A DNA stretch of 64,000 nt from Streptococcus catagoni (GCF_011421425.1 NZ_WPCW01000003.1:186001-250000), one strand, 5' to 3'. Shown: positions 25,639 through 35,946, counted from the first letter of the stretch. Notes: generated by a model not told the origin, from the letters alone. Numbers and translations: made by a program.

Positions 25639-25881
25639 CTAACTATTTTTTTGACGTTTTAGGGTAAATTTGTCAGGAACTGGATCATCTCCCCCCTCTA
25701 CAAAGGGATGACACCTTAAAATCCGGGCAATTCCCATCAGGACACCTTTGGCACCATGTTTTTCAATGGCAGTAATCATATAAGCCGAACAAGTGGGCCG
25801 ATAGCGGCAAGTGGGCGGAAAAAGAGGGGAAATAAACTTTTGATACCACAAGACGGGGGCAATTAATATCTTTTTAATCAT
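25639..25881 (-). CDS. yidD: Membrane protein insertion efficiency factor YidD
   Basis: A small amphipathic protein that assists YidC/Sec-dependent membrane insertion. The 80 residues show the family core [21 protein letters not shown], a CX-type cysteine pair, and [14 protein letters not shown]. It overlaps the end of rluB by 4 nt and is the last gene of the murI-to-yidD operon. The insertase yidC2 is encoded 9 kb away, on the other strand. Confidence 0.93.
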   Translation of the reverse strand: MIKKILIAPVLWYQKFISPLFPPTCRYRPTCSAYMITAIEKHGAKGVLMGIARILRCHPFVEGGDDPVPDKFTLKRQKNS

Positions 25882-26600
25882 TTATTTGTGTTTGCTGCAT
25901 TATGCAACTGACTAACTTCTTTCTTTGATAATCGGCGGGCTTCTCCAGGTCTTAGGCCTGTCAAATCAAGAGTTCCAAACTGTGTTCTGGATAATTTATC
26001 CACCAGCAAGCCAACTGCTTCAAACATCTTCTTAACCTGGTGATTACGTCCTTCATGGATTGTTAACTCAACAATGGATCTGTTTTTATCAGCTTCAACA
26101 CGGATAATGTTATAACGGGCTGGTTTGGTCTTTTTACCATCAATCAGGATCCCTCTGGTTAAGGGGCGCAGATTTTCCTTGGTAGCAATCCCTTTGACAC
26201 GCGCCAGGTAAACCTTATCAATTTCATTTCGAGGGTGAATCATTTTATCTGTGAAATCACCATCATTGGTTAGGATCAATAATCCCGATGTATCCCAGTC
26301 TAAACGTCCCACAGGATAAATACGTTCTTTTACTTGTGGTAAACAGTCTATGACTGTCTTTCTTCCCTTGTCATCTGAAACACTAGAAATAACGCCTCTT
26401 GGTTTATTAAGCAGGTAGTAGACCTTCTCTTCGTTGTAGATGGGACTCCCTTCAACTTCTACACGGTCTCCTGATTTAACTGTTGTGGCTAAGTCAGAAA
26501 TCACCTGTCCATTCAAGGTTACAAGTCCTGCTCTAATCAATTCTTCCGCCTTACGTCTACTGGCAACACCTGCATGGGCAATGTATTTATTAATTCTCAT
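25878..26600 (-). CDS. rluB: 23S rRNA pseudouridine synthase B
   Basis: Isomerises a uridine in 23S rRNA helix 89 (position 2605 in E. coli). The 240-residue protein has an N-terminal S4 RNA-binding domain (about 1-60, [20 protein letters not shown]) and the catalytic [19 protein letters not shown] with the active-site Asp in RLDWDTSG, then [16 protein letters not shown]. It lies 34 nt after scpB, the standard Firmicute arrangement. Confidence 0.94.
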   Translation of the reverse strand: MRINKYIAHAGVASRRKAEELIRAGLVTLNGQVISDLATTVKSGDRVEVEGSPIYNEEKVYYLLNKPRGVISSVSDDKGRKTVIDCLPQVKERIYPVGRLDWDTSGLLILTNDGDFTDKMIHPRNEIDKVYLARVKGIATKENLRPLTRGILIDGKKTKPARYNIIRVEADKNRSIVELTIHEGRNHQVKKMFEAVGLLVDKLSRTQFGTLDLTGLRPGEARRLSKKEVSQLHNAANTNK

Positions 26601-26634
26601 ATTTTCTCTTTTCTTTTTTTAAGGTCTTAGAAGA

Positions 26635-27186
26635 CTAATCATTATTCTGGAATAATTCTGATTCTTCATTATCTATTTCCACTTCAGAGACATCTATTAA
26701 ATCGTCTAAATGATTGATCCCCATAAAATCCAGAAAATAATCACTTGTCACATAGAGATTTGGTCGTCCAATCACTTCTTTTTTACCAGCTTCCTTGATC
26801 AACTCAAAAGCAAGCAGTTTACTGAGGGCTCCACTGGAATTAACTCCTCTGATGTCATCAATTTCCACCCTAGTTATGGGCTGTTTATAGGCCACTATAG
26901 ACAATACCTCAAGGCTAGCGCGTGATAAACTCTGATTGATGGGAGTCTTGGCAAAGCTCCTTAGAAGTTCTGCATGGGAATCTTTTGTCACTAATTTATA
27001 GGTCTGAGACGACTCTAATAAAAAGAGGGCCGAGTCCGGATCATTCTTGTATTTTTCTGCTAATTTTTCAAGCTGTTGTTGCAAGGCTGTTGGGCTTAAA
27101 CTGATTAAAGTAGCCAACTGTCTTAAACTTAGACCCTCTTCGCCTGCTACAAAAAGCAAAGCTTCAACTTTAGATAAATAAGACAT
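26635..27186 (-). CDS. scpB: Segregation and condensation protein B
   Basis: Kleisin-associated winged-helix protein of the Smc-ScpA-ScpB condensin, needed for chromosome compaction and segregation. The 183 residues start with [19 protein letters not shown], and include [22 protein letters not shown] and [13 protein letters not shown] in the second winged helix. The C-terminal tail is acidic and variable. Its ATG overlaps the scpA stop by 1 nt. Confidence 0.96.
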   Translation of the reverse strand: MSYLSKVEALLFVAGEEGLSLRQLATLISLSPTALQQQLEKLAEKYKNDPDSALFLLESSQTYKLVTKDSHAELLRSFAKTPINQSLSRASLEVLSIVAYKQPITRVEIDDIRGVNSSGALSKLLAFELIKEAGKKEVIGRPNLYVTSDYFLDFMGINHLDDLIDVSEVEIDNEESELFQNND

Positions 27187-27890
27187 TAAGCTCCCTTTCT
27201 TAGAATAATATCACCAAAATTAGTTTCTTGTTCAACAATAATTTCTTGGATCTTAATCAATTCTAGACTTGCTAAAAATAGGGTAATGACCTCATTAATA
27301 CTGGTACAATCTTTAAAGACTGTTTTTAACCTAATATAGCTAGCAACTTGTAGTTTTTCTTCTAGAAATTGCATCATATCCTCGATCCTAAAGTCTTCTC
27401 TTTCAATAACAGTATGGCTGTTTTTAAATTCTTCTTGTTTAAGAGTAATTATCTTTGAAAAAGCCAGAAAGAGATCTGTAACGGTCTTATCCTCAGCCAA
27501 AACAGAATCTTCATAGACTAATTCTAGCTTAGGTTTTGAAAAGTACTGTGCACGTTTGTCATGTTGTTTGGCCAATTCTTGACTCAAGGCTTTAAATTGA
27601 CTATATTCTTCAATTTTACTAAGTAAATCCTGTTCAGGATCAATGTCATCATCCTGGGCTTCAACCATTTTAGGCAGTAGTCTTCTACTCTTAATTAACA
27701 TCAATTGGCTAGCCATGAGCATGTATTCACCAGCCACTTCCAACTTCATGCTATGCAAGGTTTCTATGTAGGACAAATATTGTTCAATAACTTCTACAAT
27801 AGGAACCTCGTAAATATCCACTTGGTATTTAGAGACCAGATGCAAAAGTAAATCTAGCGGGCCCTCAAAATCTTTTAATTTTATATCCAT
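27186..27890 (-). CDS. scpA: Segregation and condensation protein A (kleisin)
   Basis: Bridges the two Smc heads of the bacterial condensin complex. The 234-residue protein has the N-terminal [12 protein letters not shown] (about 8-19), the [18 protein letters not shown] helix that contacts the Smc neck, and a C-terminal winged helix ending [13 protein letters not shown]. It overlaps both neighbours by 1 nt, so xerD-like, scpA and scpB are tightly coupled. Confidence 0.96.
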   Translation of the reverse strand: MDIKLKDFEGPLDLLLHLVSKYQVDIYEVPIVEVIEQYLSYIETLHSMKLEVAGEYMLMASQLMLIKSRRLLPKMVEAQDDDIDPEQDLLSKIEEYSQFKALSQELAKQHDKRAQYFSKPKLELVYEDSVLAEDKTVTDLFLAFSKIITLKQEEFKNSHTVIEREDFRIEDMMQFLEEKLQVASYIRLKTVFKDCTSINEVITLFLASLELIKIQEIIVEQETNFGDIILRKGA

Positions 27891-28636
27891 TAGGTTCTAT
27901 AATACTTCTCTAGTGTAATAGGGCTTTTTAAGCCTAATTCTTGACTTAACTGAATCATCGTTTTTCCAGCATTAACTTCTTTTAAAATAAATTGTTCACG
28001 CAGCTTTTGTGCTGAATAGTCGGCAAGCCCAATTTCAGTAAAATAAGCTTTCAAGTGATTAAAAAACCATTGTCTGGAATAGGGGTGACCTTCTTTGTCA
28101 AAAAGGTAAAGCTGCTTTTCATTAACAGTCTTATCTAAAAATGATACCAAAACTTTGGACAGGCGTAAGATGCGAACTGTCTGCTGAGATTCTACCTTTA
28201 AAATATGAAAAGTAGGATCATAATCACTGGTTTTTAATCTGGCAATTTCATTAGGTAATAGACCTAACTCACTTATCAATAAGGCTATGAGCTGTCCCAC
28301 TTGATTTTGACTACCCGTATGAAAAATTGAAGGATCTAAAGGTTCACTTTTTCTTTTTTTAGCATGGCCAAGCCTAATTTTTTCATCCAATTGATAATAA
28401 TCCTGACAATAGCGCCTCTGATATAAAAATAAGAGAAACTGATTAACAGTAGAATACTTTCGCTTCCTTGCTGAAGGGCTTAGGGAAGCCAGACTTTTTT
28501 TATATAAAGTAAGCTTTTCCTGACTCAAACTATTTTCAATCACATGAAGAAACTGCCGCAAATCATAAGTATATGATTTTTTTGTACTCTCTGATACACT
28601 TTTTTCTTCTAAAAATAAGGCTATGTACTCAATCAT
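27890..28636 (-). CDS. XerD-like tyrosine recombinase lacking catalytic residues
   Basis: A 248-residue protein with the SAM-like N-domain and catalytic-type fold of Xer recombinases, but with a degenerate active site. Where the first catalytic Arg is expected the sequence reads [12 protein letters not shown] (no Arg before NE). The HxLR box reads AQKLREQF (Gln for His), and LGH becomes LGLK. A Tyr remains in LEKYYR. Similar XerD-like proteins sit beside scpA in many streptococci, where XerS does dimer resolution. A structural or regulatory role in segregation is plausible but unknown. Confidence 0.87.
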   Translation of the reverse strand: MIEYIALFLEEKSVSESTKKSYTYDLRQFLHVIENSLSQEKLTLYKKSLASLSPSARKRKYSTVNQFLLFLYQRRYCQDYYQLDEKIRLGHAKKRKSEPLDPSIFHTGSQNQVGQLIALLISELGLLPNEIARLKTSDYDPTFHILKVESQQTVRILRLSKVLVSFLDKTVNEKQLYLFDKEGHPYSRQWFFNHLKAYFTEIGLADYSAQKLREQFILKEVNAGKTMIQLSQELGLKSPITLEKYYRT

Positions 28637-29094
28637 CTTTTTATTATTGTATAATCATCTGTAAAGTCGTGCAATAAACTATTGACGGCCTTTAAAATTG
28701 ACTTTCTAGTAATAATGCCCATAAATTGTTGCTGGTCATCTACAACAGGTAAAAAGGGAAATTCCACAAGTTTATGCATGATCACTGTCAGGCTAGCTGT
28801 CTGCAACAAGGACTCGATTTTCGTATTGACAATTTCACCAATGTCGGTCTGCGTCATCTCCCAATCCGTTAATTGGTGTTTTCCTTGATAATTCAAAATA
28901 TCAGAAATACTAATGGTTCCCTTATAGATCTTATCTTTTGTAATAACAGGAACCCTAGAATAACCGTTGTTAACAAGAAGCAACATGACGTGGTCAGCCT
29001 TATGTGTATCTATAAAAATAGCTAAATTATCAGCCGGTATAAGGTAGCTATCCAAATGTTGTAGTATAAATGTTTCGAATTCTTTTGCAATCAT
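28633..29094 (-). CDS. cbpB: CBS-domain protein, c-di-AMP-binding CbpB-like
   Basis: A 153-residue protein made of two CBS motifs (about 15-75 and 80-145) with VNNGYSRVPVITKDKIYKGTI and LPVVDDQQQFMGIITRKSIL. Homologues (CbpB/DarB) bind c-di-AMP and, in Bacillus, act on the (p)ppGpp synthetase Rel when unbound. It overlaps yfcE and the xerD-like gene by 4 nt each. The c-di-AMP link comes from the family, not from visible residues. Confidence 0.82.
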   Translation of the reverse strand: MIAKEFETFILQHLDSYLIPADNLAIFIDTHKADHVMLLLVNNGYSRVPVITKDKIYKGTISISDILNYQGKHQLTDWEMTQTDIGEIVNTKIESLLQTASLTVIMHKLVEFPFLPVVDDQQQFMGIITRKSILKAVNSLLHDFTDDYTIIKR

Positions 29095-29612
29095 CGCTTA
29101 AATTCCTCAGAGAGTTCTGAATAAATCTGATGCTGACGGTCAAAGTAATCCAATTTAACAGTCTGATCAGAAAGTAATAGTCGAGCATACAATTTTTCAT
29201 TGATCTCTCCTCTAGGTTGTGAAACACTTCCTGGACTCATAAAAATTGTTTTTCCAGCTTTCCATGCTGCTGGACGGTGCAAATGACCATATAGACAAAT
29301 ATCTGCATTAGTTTCCTGGGCAAAGTAATCCAATTTATCCCAAGTGAAATTAATATGTTGTAAATGTCCATGGGTTTGGGCAATCATAAAATCACCTACT
29401 TTTGTAAGGAGCTTATCAGGATAACCATTATCATAGTCGCAATTCCCAGAAACAACTCTAATACCTTCCCAAATAGGATCTGAACTTTTCAATTCAGAAT
29501 CACCATTGTGAAAAATAGCATCAACCTTTCCAAGATAGCGATCCTTGATGGCTTGAACGATTTCTCGATCGCCATGTGAGTCACTCATGACAATTATTGT
29601 TTTGCTAACCAT
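29091..29612 (-). CDS. YfcE/YsnB-type metallophosphoesterase
   Basis: A 173-residue calcineurin-like phosphodiesterase. The metal-binding motifs are complete: MSDSHGD (about 9-15), [21 protein letters not shown] and YGHLHRP, with [10 protein letters not shown] near the end. The natural substrate is unknown; relatives hydrolyse phosphodiesters in vitro. It starts inside the last 19 nt of the rdgB gene. Confidence 0.9.
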   Translation of the reverse strand: MVSKTIIVMSDSHGDREIVQAIKDRYLGKVDAIFHNGDSELKSSDPIWEGIRVVSGNCDYDNGYPDKLLTKVGDFMIAQTHGHLQHINFTWDKLDYFAQETNADICLYGHLHRPAAWKAGKTIFMSPGSVSQPRGEINEKLYARLLLSDQTVKLDYFDRQHQIYSELSEEFKR

Positions 29613-30589
29613 GACGGAAGCACCTCCACTAATTTTTTAACAGCCTGTCCTCTGTGTGAAAGCTTATTTTTTTCTTCAGCTGATAACTCAGCCGCATGAC
29701 GTCCTGTTTCTCCAACTATAAATAAAGGATCATAGCCAAAGCCATTTTGTCCTTTGGCTTGCGTCGCTATATAACCAGCCCATTCTGCTTCAACCACTAA
29801 ACTTTCTCTCTTTGGAGCAGCTAAGACTAAGGTTGTATGAAACTGCGCTGAACGGTCCTTTTGTTCAAAGACCATGGCCAATTCATGCAGCAGCTTGGCA
29901 TTGTTTTTAGCATCCGTGGCTTCTGGAGCTGAAAAACGTGCTGACCAAACTCCAGGTAAGCCACCCAGAGCATCCACCTTTAGGCCGGAATCATCTGCTA
30001 AGACCATCTTACCTGTCAGTTGGCAGATGGTTTCTGCTTTCAATCGAGCATTTTCTTCAAAAGTCATGCCGGTTTCTTCTACCTCAGGTAATTCAGGATG
30101 GGCATTTAAGTCTTCTACCTTATATCCTAAGGCACCAAAAATATGAGTAAATTCTTTGGTTTTACCCTTATTATGGGTTGCAATTAAAATGGTCTCTTGT
30201 GTTTGGACTTTTTGCCCTGCCATAAAATCATCCAAGGCAATCCCTTTTTCAGGAATAATAACTAATAGTAAAGTCTCATTTTCAACTATTAAGACGGCCT
30301 TTTCATGTCTGATGGCTTTGAGTTTTCTGCCTGTCTCTTGATTAATCATATCCAAAACAAAACTTATCAAGAGGTAGTCAGATTTTCTATTGATAACCGT
30401 TACAGCATAACCCAAACTCTCCCAATCACATTTTTCGATGTCATTGCAATTAAGAGATGACAATTGTTGGTTGAGGCAGCTTAGGCTCTCATCAATGAGA
30501 CCACCAAGTGTTTCAAGGCTGTTATAGCCGTTCCACCTGCCAATAAACCAGTTGTCTTCATCTTTATATTCGTAAATTTTTTCACTCAT
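29594..30589 (-). CDS. rdgB: Nucleoside-triphosphate diphosphatase (RdgB/HAM1) with N-terminal extra domain
   Basis: Hydrolyses non-canonical purine nucleotides such as dITP and XTP to the monophosphate. The HAM1 domain occupies about residues 130-331: [38 protein letters not shown] and LSHRGQAV. Residues 1-125 form an extra domain of unknown function, found in streptococcal versions and absent from the usual ~195-residue enzyme. ATG 30589 overlaps the murI stop (ATGA); the longer frame to 30628 is not needed. Co-transcribed with murI and yfcE. Confidence 0.93.
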   Translation of the reverse strand: MSEKIYEYKDEDNWFIGRWNGYNSLETLGGLIDESLSCLNQQLSSLNCNDIEKCDWESLGYAVTVINRKSDYLLISFVLDMINQETGRKLKAIRHEKAVLIVENETLLLVIIPEKGIALDDFMAGQKVQTQETILIATHNKGKTKEFTHIFGALGYKVEDLNAHPELPEVEETGMTFEENARLKAETICQLTGKMVLADDSGLKVDALGGLPGVWSARFSAPEATDAKNNAKLLHELAMVFEQKDRSAQFHTTLVLAAPKRESLVVEAEWAGYIATQAKGQNGFGYDPLFIVGETGRHAAELSAEEKNKLSHRGQAVKKLVEVLPSWLAKQ

Positions 30590-31380
30590 AAATCTACATG
30601 CTCCACATTTATTTTTTTGTCTAACCAATTATTGGCTATAATCTGAAAACTTTCACTTGCTGCTGTTGTGTAAAAACTGTGGTTAGCAATAGCATCATGC
30701 CTACTTGAATTGATTTGAAAATAATTCAGTAAGACTGACACATCCCGAATGCACTCAGCTCCGCTATCAATTAAGGTCACAGACGATCCCATAACATTCT
30801 GAATAATGGGACGTAAAAGAGGATAGTGGGTACAGCCTAAAACTAAGGTGTCCACCTTACCAACTAAGGGAGATAGGGTCTGGTAGACAATTTTTTTGGC
30901 CACACTTGATTGTATTTCATTGGATTCCACTATGGGAACAAATTTAGGACAAGCTAAGCTAATCACATCCACTTGAGGTGCTAGTAGTTGGATCTTTTGT
31001 CGGTAAATGTCCGAGGACACTGTCATCGGTGTTCCAATAACTCCCACCTTACCATTTTGAGTTATTTTGATCGCTGCGCTAGCACCAGGTAAGATAACTC
31101 CTAAAACTGGGATGGATAAAGCCTCTTTCACTTCTTCCCAGACAACAGCTGTTGCAGTATTACAAGCAAAAACAATCATTTTTACATCTTTTGTTAGTAG
31201 AAAATTGACGAGTTGCCAAGTGTATTCTCTAATTTGTTGGGCAGGTCTTGGTCCATAAGGAGCACGGGCAGAATCTCCTATGTATACTATATTTTCATAA
31301 GGTAGTTGGCGCATCAGTTCTCTTACAACTGTTAAACCACCTACTCCGGAATCCAAAAAACCTATTGGCCTATTATCCAT
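30586..31380 (-). CDS. murI: Glutamate racemase
   Basis: Makes D-glutamate for the peptidoglycan stem peptide. The 264-residue enzyme has both catalytic cysteines, in VFACNTATA and LGCTHYPLL, plus [12 protein letters not shown] at the N-terminus and [16 protein letters not shown] 31380 has GAGGAAAAA upstream; the in-frame ATG at 31395 overlaps that ribosome site. First gene of the nine-gene operon that runs to yidD. A terminator upstream isolates it from yneF. Confidence 0.97.
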   Translation of the reverse strand: MDNRPIGFLDSGVGGLTVVRELMRQLPYENIVYIGDSARAPYGPRPAQQIREYTWQLVNFLLTKDVKMIVFACNTATAVVWEEVKEALSIPVLGVILPGASAAIKITQNGKVGVIGTPMTVSSDIYRQKIQLLAPQVDVISLACPKFVPIVESNEIQSSVAKKIVYQTLSPLVGKVDTLVLGCTHYPLLRPIIQNVMGSSVTLIDSGAECIRDVSVLLNYFQINSSRHDAIANHSFYTTAASESFQIIANNWLDKKINVEHVDL

Positions 31381-31405
31381 AGCGTTTTTCCTCATTAACG
31401 TATAT

Positions 31406-31440
31406 AAAAACCCAGTTGGTAAGAGCCAACTGAGTTTTTC
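31406..31440 (-). terminator. Terminator between yneF and murI
   Basis: AACTCAGTTGG / CCAACTGGGTT stem (one G-T pair) with a 6-nt loop and a U-run on the minus strand. Confidence 0.8.
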
Positions 31441-31554
31441 TTTGAACTCTGAACAGTTGACAAATCTAATCGAAAATATAAAAGTTACCCACTTTTAATC
31501 TCAATGACTGTTCACTTTTTACACATGCAGCTACTGCATGCATTCCTATTTCCT

Positions 31555-31797
31555 TTATTTTTTACCTTTGCTTGCTGCAAGCTTAGATTGTTTGACAATA
31601 TTACGGTAAGTTTGTTGGATTTTTGCTTCGCTAGGTTTTTGACCCATTTGACTCATCATCTCACGAATAGCTTCAGGTGTTAAACGCGGATGCTCACCAA
31701 TTTCTTTTTCAATCTGTTTACGAGCAATAAAAACACCACCAAAAAGTCCTCCGATAAGGGAAAGAATGACTAATAAAATCCAAATAGCTGTAGACAT
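31555..31797 (-). CDS. YneF family (UPF0154) small membrane protein
   Basis: An 80-residue protein with one N-terminal transmembrane helix (about 3-26, [21 protein letters not shown]) and a basic cytoplasmic tail containing [21 protein letters not shown] and [17 protein letters not shown]. This pattern defines UPF0154. Function is unknown. CTAGGAG gives the ribosome site. It is flanked by a hairpin CATGCAG / CTGCATG (about 31524-31542) and the terminator before murI. Confidence 0.9.
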   Translation of the reverse strand: MSTAIWILLVILSLIGGLFGGVFIARKQIEKEIGEHPRLTPEAIREMMSQMGQKPSEAKIQQTYRNIVKQSKLAASKGKK

Positions 31798-31991
31798 ATT
31801 TATATATTTTCTCCTAGTTTTTTATTCTTCTTATTATAGCAAAAATAGCCTCACTTTACAAACTGCAACTTATTCATTTTCCTTTGATTCTACTTTTTCC
31901 ATACTTTTCTTAGATACCAAGTCAAATCTATCTCTAAAGAGTCACTTGCTTGTCCAGACAGCAAAAAAGGGCCAGAGCCCTTTAATCTTTT

Positions 31992-32681
31992 TTAATCATT
32001 GCTACCAAAAATTCTAAGCAGACTAATGAACAAGTTAATAAAATCAAGGTATAAGGATAAAGCCATGGCAATAGCCCAACCGTCAGCAACCTGACCATTC
32101 CTTGATTGGTAGACGTTTTTTATCATTTGATTATCAGAAGCAATCAAAGCTGAGAAAATTAAGACAGAAACAATGCTAATCACATAACTCATTATGCCAC
32201 TACCAATAAAGAGATTGACAAGACTAGCAATGATTATTCCGATCAGCGCAGCAAACATTGCCTTACGAAGACCACTTAAATCTCTCTTTGTCCTTGCACC
32301 AATGAGAGACATGGCAAAAAAGACGGCGGCTGAAGAGACAAAGGCTTGTATAACTGTGGTTCTAGCATAGGCTGCGATGATAAAGCTCAAAGTAAAACCA
32401 TTTAAAGCTGAATAAACTAAAAATAAAGGTAAGGCAGCTGGGGTGTTTTTTCTGGCTGCGCCACTAGCAACAAAGACTAGCACCAATTCAATAATGATAG
32501 CTCCGAAGTAGACCCAAGGTCTTCCTGATATGATAGCAATTAAATTTTCTCTGAATGGATAAAGCATGAGGTATGAGACAAAAGCTGAGAGTCCCACTCC
32601 CATTCCAACTAAGCTATATATTTTAGCAAAAAATTGGTTTAATCCTGAATCTGTCTGAGTGTAAATTACATTTTCGTTCAT
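31992..32681 (-). CDS. Bax inhibitor-1 family membrane protein
   Basis: A 229-residue protein with seven hydrophobic segments, matching the bacterial YccA/YbhL (BI-1) family. The N-terminal [21 protein letters not shown] and the C-terminal [20 protein letters not shown] are diagnostic. Some relatives act as pH-gated calcium leak channels or interact with FtsH. Role here is unknown. AGGAG precedes the ATG. It lies 13 nt downstream of the HD-domain gene and is probably co-transcribed with it. Confidence 0.92.
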   Translation of the reverse strand: MNENVIYTQTDSGLNQFFAKIYSLVGMGVGLSAFVSYLMLYPFRENLIAIISGRPWVYFGAIIIELVLVFVASGAARKNTPAALPLFLVYSALNGFTLSFIIAAYARTTVIQAFVSSAAVFFAMSLIGARTKRDLSGLRKAMFAALIGIIIASLVNLFIGSGIMSYVISIVSVLIFSALIASDNQMIKNVYQSRNGQVADGWAIAMALSLYLDFINLFISLLRIFGSND

Positions 32682-32694
32682 TATTTCTCCTTCT

Positions 32695-33195
32695 CTAACG
32701 GTTATGACTGTTTAATGTTTTTCTCTTAAAGAAACGTCGGTTGGCCCAGCGCTTGCGCATGGGGGTAGCGGCTTCTTTGATGGCCCAATACTTGTCAACC
32801 ATTGTGACAATATAACTTTCTTTATAGCGTGGGAATGCCACTGTTGCCCCCCACATATGCTTCAAAATGATATCTTCTTCTTTTTTATTGAGTGTTGTTA
32901 ACTTTCTGGCATTTCGCACTGCAATGCGAGGGTGTACCCAGGCATGGCTTCTATTAAACTTTGTCACACGCCAGTCATAGTAAAAGAAGTCGTGTAATAA
33001 GCCACCACGCGCTGTACTGCTTGCATCCCAGCCAAAACGCTTAGCCATTTTATAGCTAGTGTAAGCAACATTTATAGAATGTTCTAGTCTATTAGAATGA
33101 TGGTGCTGTACAATGTTTCCTAATTTTTGAAATCTTGGATGATCAATAAGTTCACCAACAAGTTCCATGAAGTCTTGATCTTCTTTATATTTCAT
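32695..33195 (-). CDS. HD-domain hydrolase-like protein
   Basis: A 166-residue protein of the HD superfamily. Metal-binding residues are visible in RLEHSINVA (about 50-58), [12 protein letters not shown] (about 83-94) and [10 protein letters not shown] (about 103-112). The C-terminus is strongly basic ([14 protein letters not shown]), which suggests nucleic-acid or membrane contact. The substrate is unknown. GAGGTGAT lies upstream of the ATG, and TGGTATAAT marks its promoter. It is followed by the Bax-inhibitor-like gene. Confidence 0.85.
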   Translation of the reverse strand: MKYKEDQDFMELVGELIDHPRFQKLGNIVQHHHSNRLEHSINVAYTSYKMAKRFGWDASSTARGGLLHDFFYYDWRVTKFNRSHAWVHPRIAVRNARKLTTLNKKEEDIILKHMWGATVAFPRYKESYIVTMVDKYWAIKEAATPMRKRWANRRFFKRKTLNSHNR

Positions 33196-33232
33196 ATAGA
33201 ATCACCTCGTAGACCTATTATACCATATTAGC

Positions 33233-33970
33233 TTAAATCAAACTGAAAATAAGGATTCCTGCCGCAACGGCTACATTCAAACTTTCGGCTTGGCCAGGCA
33301 TTGCAATATGGATAAAATCAGAGGCAAGATGGGTCATTTGTTCACTAATCCCTTGGCCTTCATTGCCCATGACGAGAACAAATTTTTCTAAATGTGCAAA
33401 GCTATGGTAATTTTTTGACTCTGCTGATAGGGTCGAGGCTAGGATAGGAAAGGAGAATTCTTTAAGCCTTTCACAATAGTCATAAACATCTGTCCTTATG
33501 ATCGGGATATGAAAATGGCTCCCCTGCATGGAACGCAAGGTTTTCTGGTTGTAAATATCCGCACATTTTTCAGATAAAATAACGGCATCCATATTGGCAG
33601 CATCTGCCGTTCTAATAATGGTTCCTAAATTGCCCGGATCTTGGATATCTTCAAGAAGTAAGATTTTCTCCATAGGCTTAGGATTAATGGTCTGACTTGG
33701 CATTTCAACTTCAGCAATTATTCCCTGAGGGGTGGGAGAGTCTGTTAATTCCTTGAGAACTTCCGGGGTTACTAGGATGACGGGTCCAAGGTCATTAAGG
33801 CGATCAGCAAGTTCTTCTAGGACAAAGATATGAACAAAGGTCTGCTTTGCATTTAGGGCTTCTTGAAAAAGATGCCAGCCTTCAATTAAGTAAGACTCTT
33901 TACGATATTTTTTTCTCAGTAATTTTTTAGTGTTCTTGATTAAGGGGTTTGATTTTGAACTTATTATCAT
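33233..33970 (-). CDS. SpoU/TrmH-family RNA 2'-O-methyltransferase, probable leaderless mRNA
   Basis: A 245-residue SPOUT methyltransferase with an N-terminal substrate-binding domain. SPOUT motifs are EDIQDPGNLGTIIRTADA (about 105-122), VMGNEGQGIS and IAMPGQAESLNVAVAAGI. It resembles YsgA-type rRNA methyltransferases. The target nucleotide is unknown. The open frame extends to 34000, but no ribosome site supports this or ATG 33970; instead TG-G-TATAAT ends 6 nt before ATG 33970. It is divergent from acyP. Confidence 0.9.
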   Translation of the reverse strand: MIISSKSNPLIKNTKKLLRKKYRKESYLIEGWHLFQEALNAKQTFVHIFVLEELADRLNDLGPVILVTPEVLKELTDSPTPQGIIAEVEMPSQTINPKPMEKILLLEDIQDPGNLGTIIRTADAANMDAVILSEKCADIYNQKTLRSMQGSHFHIPIIRTDVYDYCERLKEFSFPILASTLSAESKNYHSFAHLEKFVLVMGNEGQGISEQMTHLASDFIHIAMPGQAESLNVAVAAGILIFSLI

Positions 33971-33985
33971 AGCTTTATTATACCA
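33971..33985 (-). promoter_or_regulatory. Extended -10 promoter 6 nt before the SpoU gene ATG
   Basis: TG-G-TATAAT on the minus strand (33977-33985), then AAAGCT and the ATG. No good -35 box. It has the same sequence (TGTGGTATAAT) and spacing as the ylbF promoter. Confidence 0.65.
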
Positions 33986-34086
33986 CAAGTCTAGGGGCAC
34001 TTGATAGCTTAAATAGCTATGTTTCTCCTTCTTTTTCTCCCTAAAAAACTTATGCTATAATGAAACTATAAAAGGAGGGAGAAGCT

Positions 34087-34365
34087 ATGGAAAAAGTTCG
34101 CTTAGTTGTTTCCGGAAGAGTTCAAGGCGTTGGCTTTCGCTATTCAACCTATGCTTTAGCAATGAAAATTGGTGGCCTCTATGGTAGAGTTTGGAACAAT
34201 GATGACGGCACAGTTGAGATCCTGGCACAGTCAGCTGATGCCAAGAAACTGAATCTTTTCATTCAAGAAATCCGAAAAGGTCCATCCAGATGGGCAAAGG
34301 TCTCATCTGTGGATATTTCAGAGGGGCACTTTGATGATTACCATGATTTTAAAATGGCTAATTAA
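34087..34365 (+). CDS. acyP: Acylphosphatase
   Basis: Hydrolyses acyl phosphates such as acetyl phosphate and carbamoyl phosphate. The 92-residue protein has the phosphate loop [14 protein letters not shown], with the catalytic Arg in GFR, and the catalytic Asn in [22 protein letters not shown] gives a strong ribosome site and TGC-TATAAT a promoter just upstream. It precedes yidC2 by 82 nt. Confidence 0.95.
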   Translation: MEKVRLVVSGRVQGVGFRYSTYALAMKIGGLYGRVWNNDDGTVEILAQSADAKKLNLFIQEIRKGPSRWAKVSSVDISEGHFDDYHDFKMAN

Positions 34366-34447
34366 AAATCCGTCTATAGAACTATTGTTAAATTCTTAAA
34401 AAAAAAGTAAAATAGACTGGTATATTAAATTTTAAAGGATAAAAACA

Positions 34448-35377
34448 TTGAAAATTAAATTAAATCGTATTCTCTTCTCGGGGCTGGCCTTATCCCTTCT
34501 CTTTACTCTAACAGGATGTGTTGGACGTGATGCACACGGAAATCCTAAAGGTATGATTTGGGATTATCTTGGAAAACCCATGTCTTATTTTATTGATTAT
34601 TTCGCCAACCATGTTGGTCTAGGCTTTGGGATTGCCATTATCATTGTGACTATTATTGTCCGCACCCTAATCCTACCATTGGGACTTTATCAATCATGGA
34701 AAGCAAGCTATCAATCTGAAAAGATGGCTTATTTAAAACCTATTTTTGAACCTATCAATAAACGTATCAAAAATGCTTCTACCCAAGAAGAAAAGATGGC
34801 TGCCCAAACTGAATTAATGGCTGCTCAACGTGAAAATGGGATTAATATGCTGGGAGGCATGGGATGTCTGCCATTACTTATTCAAATGCCTTTCTTCTCA
34901 GCCATGTATTTTGCGGCGCAGTATACCAAGGGGATTTCAACTAGTCAATTTATGGGAATTGACTTAGGAAGCAGAAGCCTTCTCTTGACCGGTATCATAA
35001 CAGTGCTTTATCTGCTACAATCTTGGTTGTCAATGCAAGCTGTTGCAGAAGAGCAAAAGGCTCAGATGAAAACAATGATGTACACCATGCCCGTTATGAT
35101 GGCATTCATGACTCTAAGCTTGCCAGCAGGAGTTGGACTTTATTGGCTAGTCGGCGGTTTCTTTAGTATTATTCAACAGTTGATTACCACTTATATTCTA
35201 AAACCAAAACTACGCGCACAAATTGAAGAAGAATATAAAAATAATCCACCCAAAGCTTACCAATCAAAAAATCCTCGTAAGGACGTAACAGCTAGTAAGC
35301 CACAAGCTAACAAAGCTATTATCGCTAATAAAACCAAAACAAACCGTAATGCAGGAAAACAACGTAATCGTAAGTAA
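34448..35377 (+). CDS. yidC2: Membrane protein insertase YidC2 (TTG start)
   Basis: Inserts and folds membrane proteins with or without Sec. The 309-residue protein is a lipoprotein-type YidC: signal peptide ending LTGC (Cys about 24), then five transmembrane segments in the 60kD_IMP domain with the hydrophilic-groove Arg in [12 protein letters not shown]. The long basic tail (about 265-309, many Lys/Asn) is typical of the YidC2 paralogue that contacts ribosomes. Translation starts at TTG 34448 after AAAGGAT. A bidirectional terminator separates it from greA. Confidence 0.93.
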   Translation: MKIKLNRILFSGLALSLLFTLTGCVGRDAHGNPKGMIWDYLGKPMSYFIDYFANHVGLGFGIAIIIVTIIVRTLILPLGLYQSWKASYQSEKMAYLKPIFEPINKRIKNASTQEEKMAAQTELMAAQRENGINMLGGMGCLPLLIQMPFFSAMYFAAQYTKGISTSQFMGIDLGSRSLLLTGIITVLYLLQSWLSMQAVAEEQKAQMKTMMYTMPVMMAFMTLSLPAGVGLYWLVGGFFSIIQQLITTYILKPKLRAQIEEEYKNNPPKAYQSKNPRKDVTASKPQANKAIIANKTKTNRNAGKQRNRK

Positions 35378-35390
35378 AAATGTAAATTAA

Positions 35391-35425
35391 AAATTCCTCA
35401 GCTTTCATTAGCTGAGGAATTTTTT
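35391..35425. terminator. Bidirectional terminator between yidC2 and greA
   Basis: AAATTCCTCAGCT / AGCTGAGGAATTT perfect 13-bp stem with a 6-nt loop; T-run on the plus side and A-rich flank on the other. Confidence 0.9.
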
Positions 35426-35434
35426 GATGCAAAT

Positions 35435-35457
35435 AAAAAGGGCTGACTCTCTCAGCC
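35435..35457 (-). terminator. Second terminator of greA
   Basis: GGCTGA-CTCTC-TCAGCC stem followed by CUUUUU on the minus strand. Confidence 0.75.
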
Positions 35458-35463
35458 ACCTTC

Positions 35464-35946
35464 TTATTTTGTTTTTTCAACCTTAACAATTTCAACCTCA
35501 TAGGTTGCTGCTGGTGATTCAATGGTTGCTTTATCACCTTTTCTTTTACCAATAAGGGCTTGGGCTATAGGACTTTCATTAGAAATTTTCCCAGAGAAGA
35601 CATCTGCTCCAGCAGCACCTACAATATGGTAAGTGTCTTTGTCACTTGTTCCAACTTCTTGAACGACAACCGTTTTTCCAATAGCAACTTCATCTTTAGC
35701 AACGGCGTCACTATCAATAATTTCAGCGTAGCGAAGTTTTGTTTCTAGGGTAGAAATTTGTCCTTCTACAAAGGCTTGCTCATCTTTAGCAGCATCGTAT
35801 TCTGAGTTTTCAGATAGATCCCCATAAGATCTCGCAATTTTAATACGTTCAACGATTTCAGGACGACGAACTAATTTTAAGTCCTCTAATTCCTGTTCTA
35901 ATTGGTGTTTTTCAGTTTCTGTCATAGGATAAGTTTTTTCAGCCAT
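35464..35946 (-). CDS. greA: Transcription elongation factor GreA
   Basis: Rescues backtracked RNA polymerase by stimulating transcript cleavage. From ATG 35946 the protein has the normal 160 residues: an N-terminal antiparallel coiled coil (about 10-75) with the acidic tip [17 protein letters not shown], and a C-terminal globular domain with [15 protein letters not shown]. The frame upstream to 35964 adds six residues without family support. It lies downstream of mltG, separated by a strong terminator hairpin. Confidence 0.96.
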   Translation of the reverse strand: MAEKTYPMTETEKHQLEQELEDLKLVRRPEIVERIKIARSYGDLSENSEYDAAKDEQAFVEGQISTLETKLRYAEIIDSDAVAKDEVAIGKTVVVQEVGTSDKDTYHIVGAAGADVFSGKISNESPIAQALIGKRKGDKATIESPAATYEVEIVKVEKTK

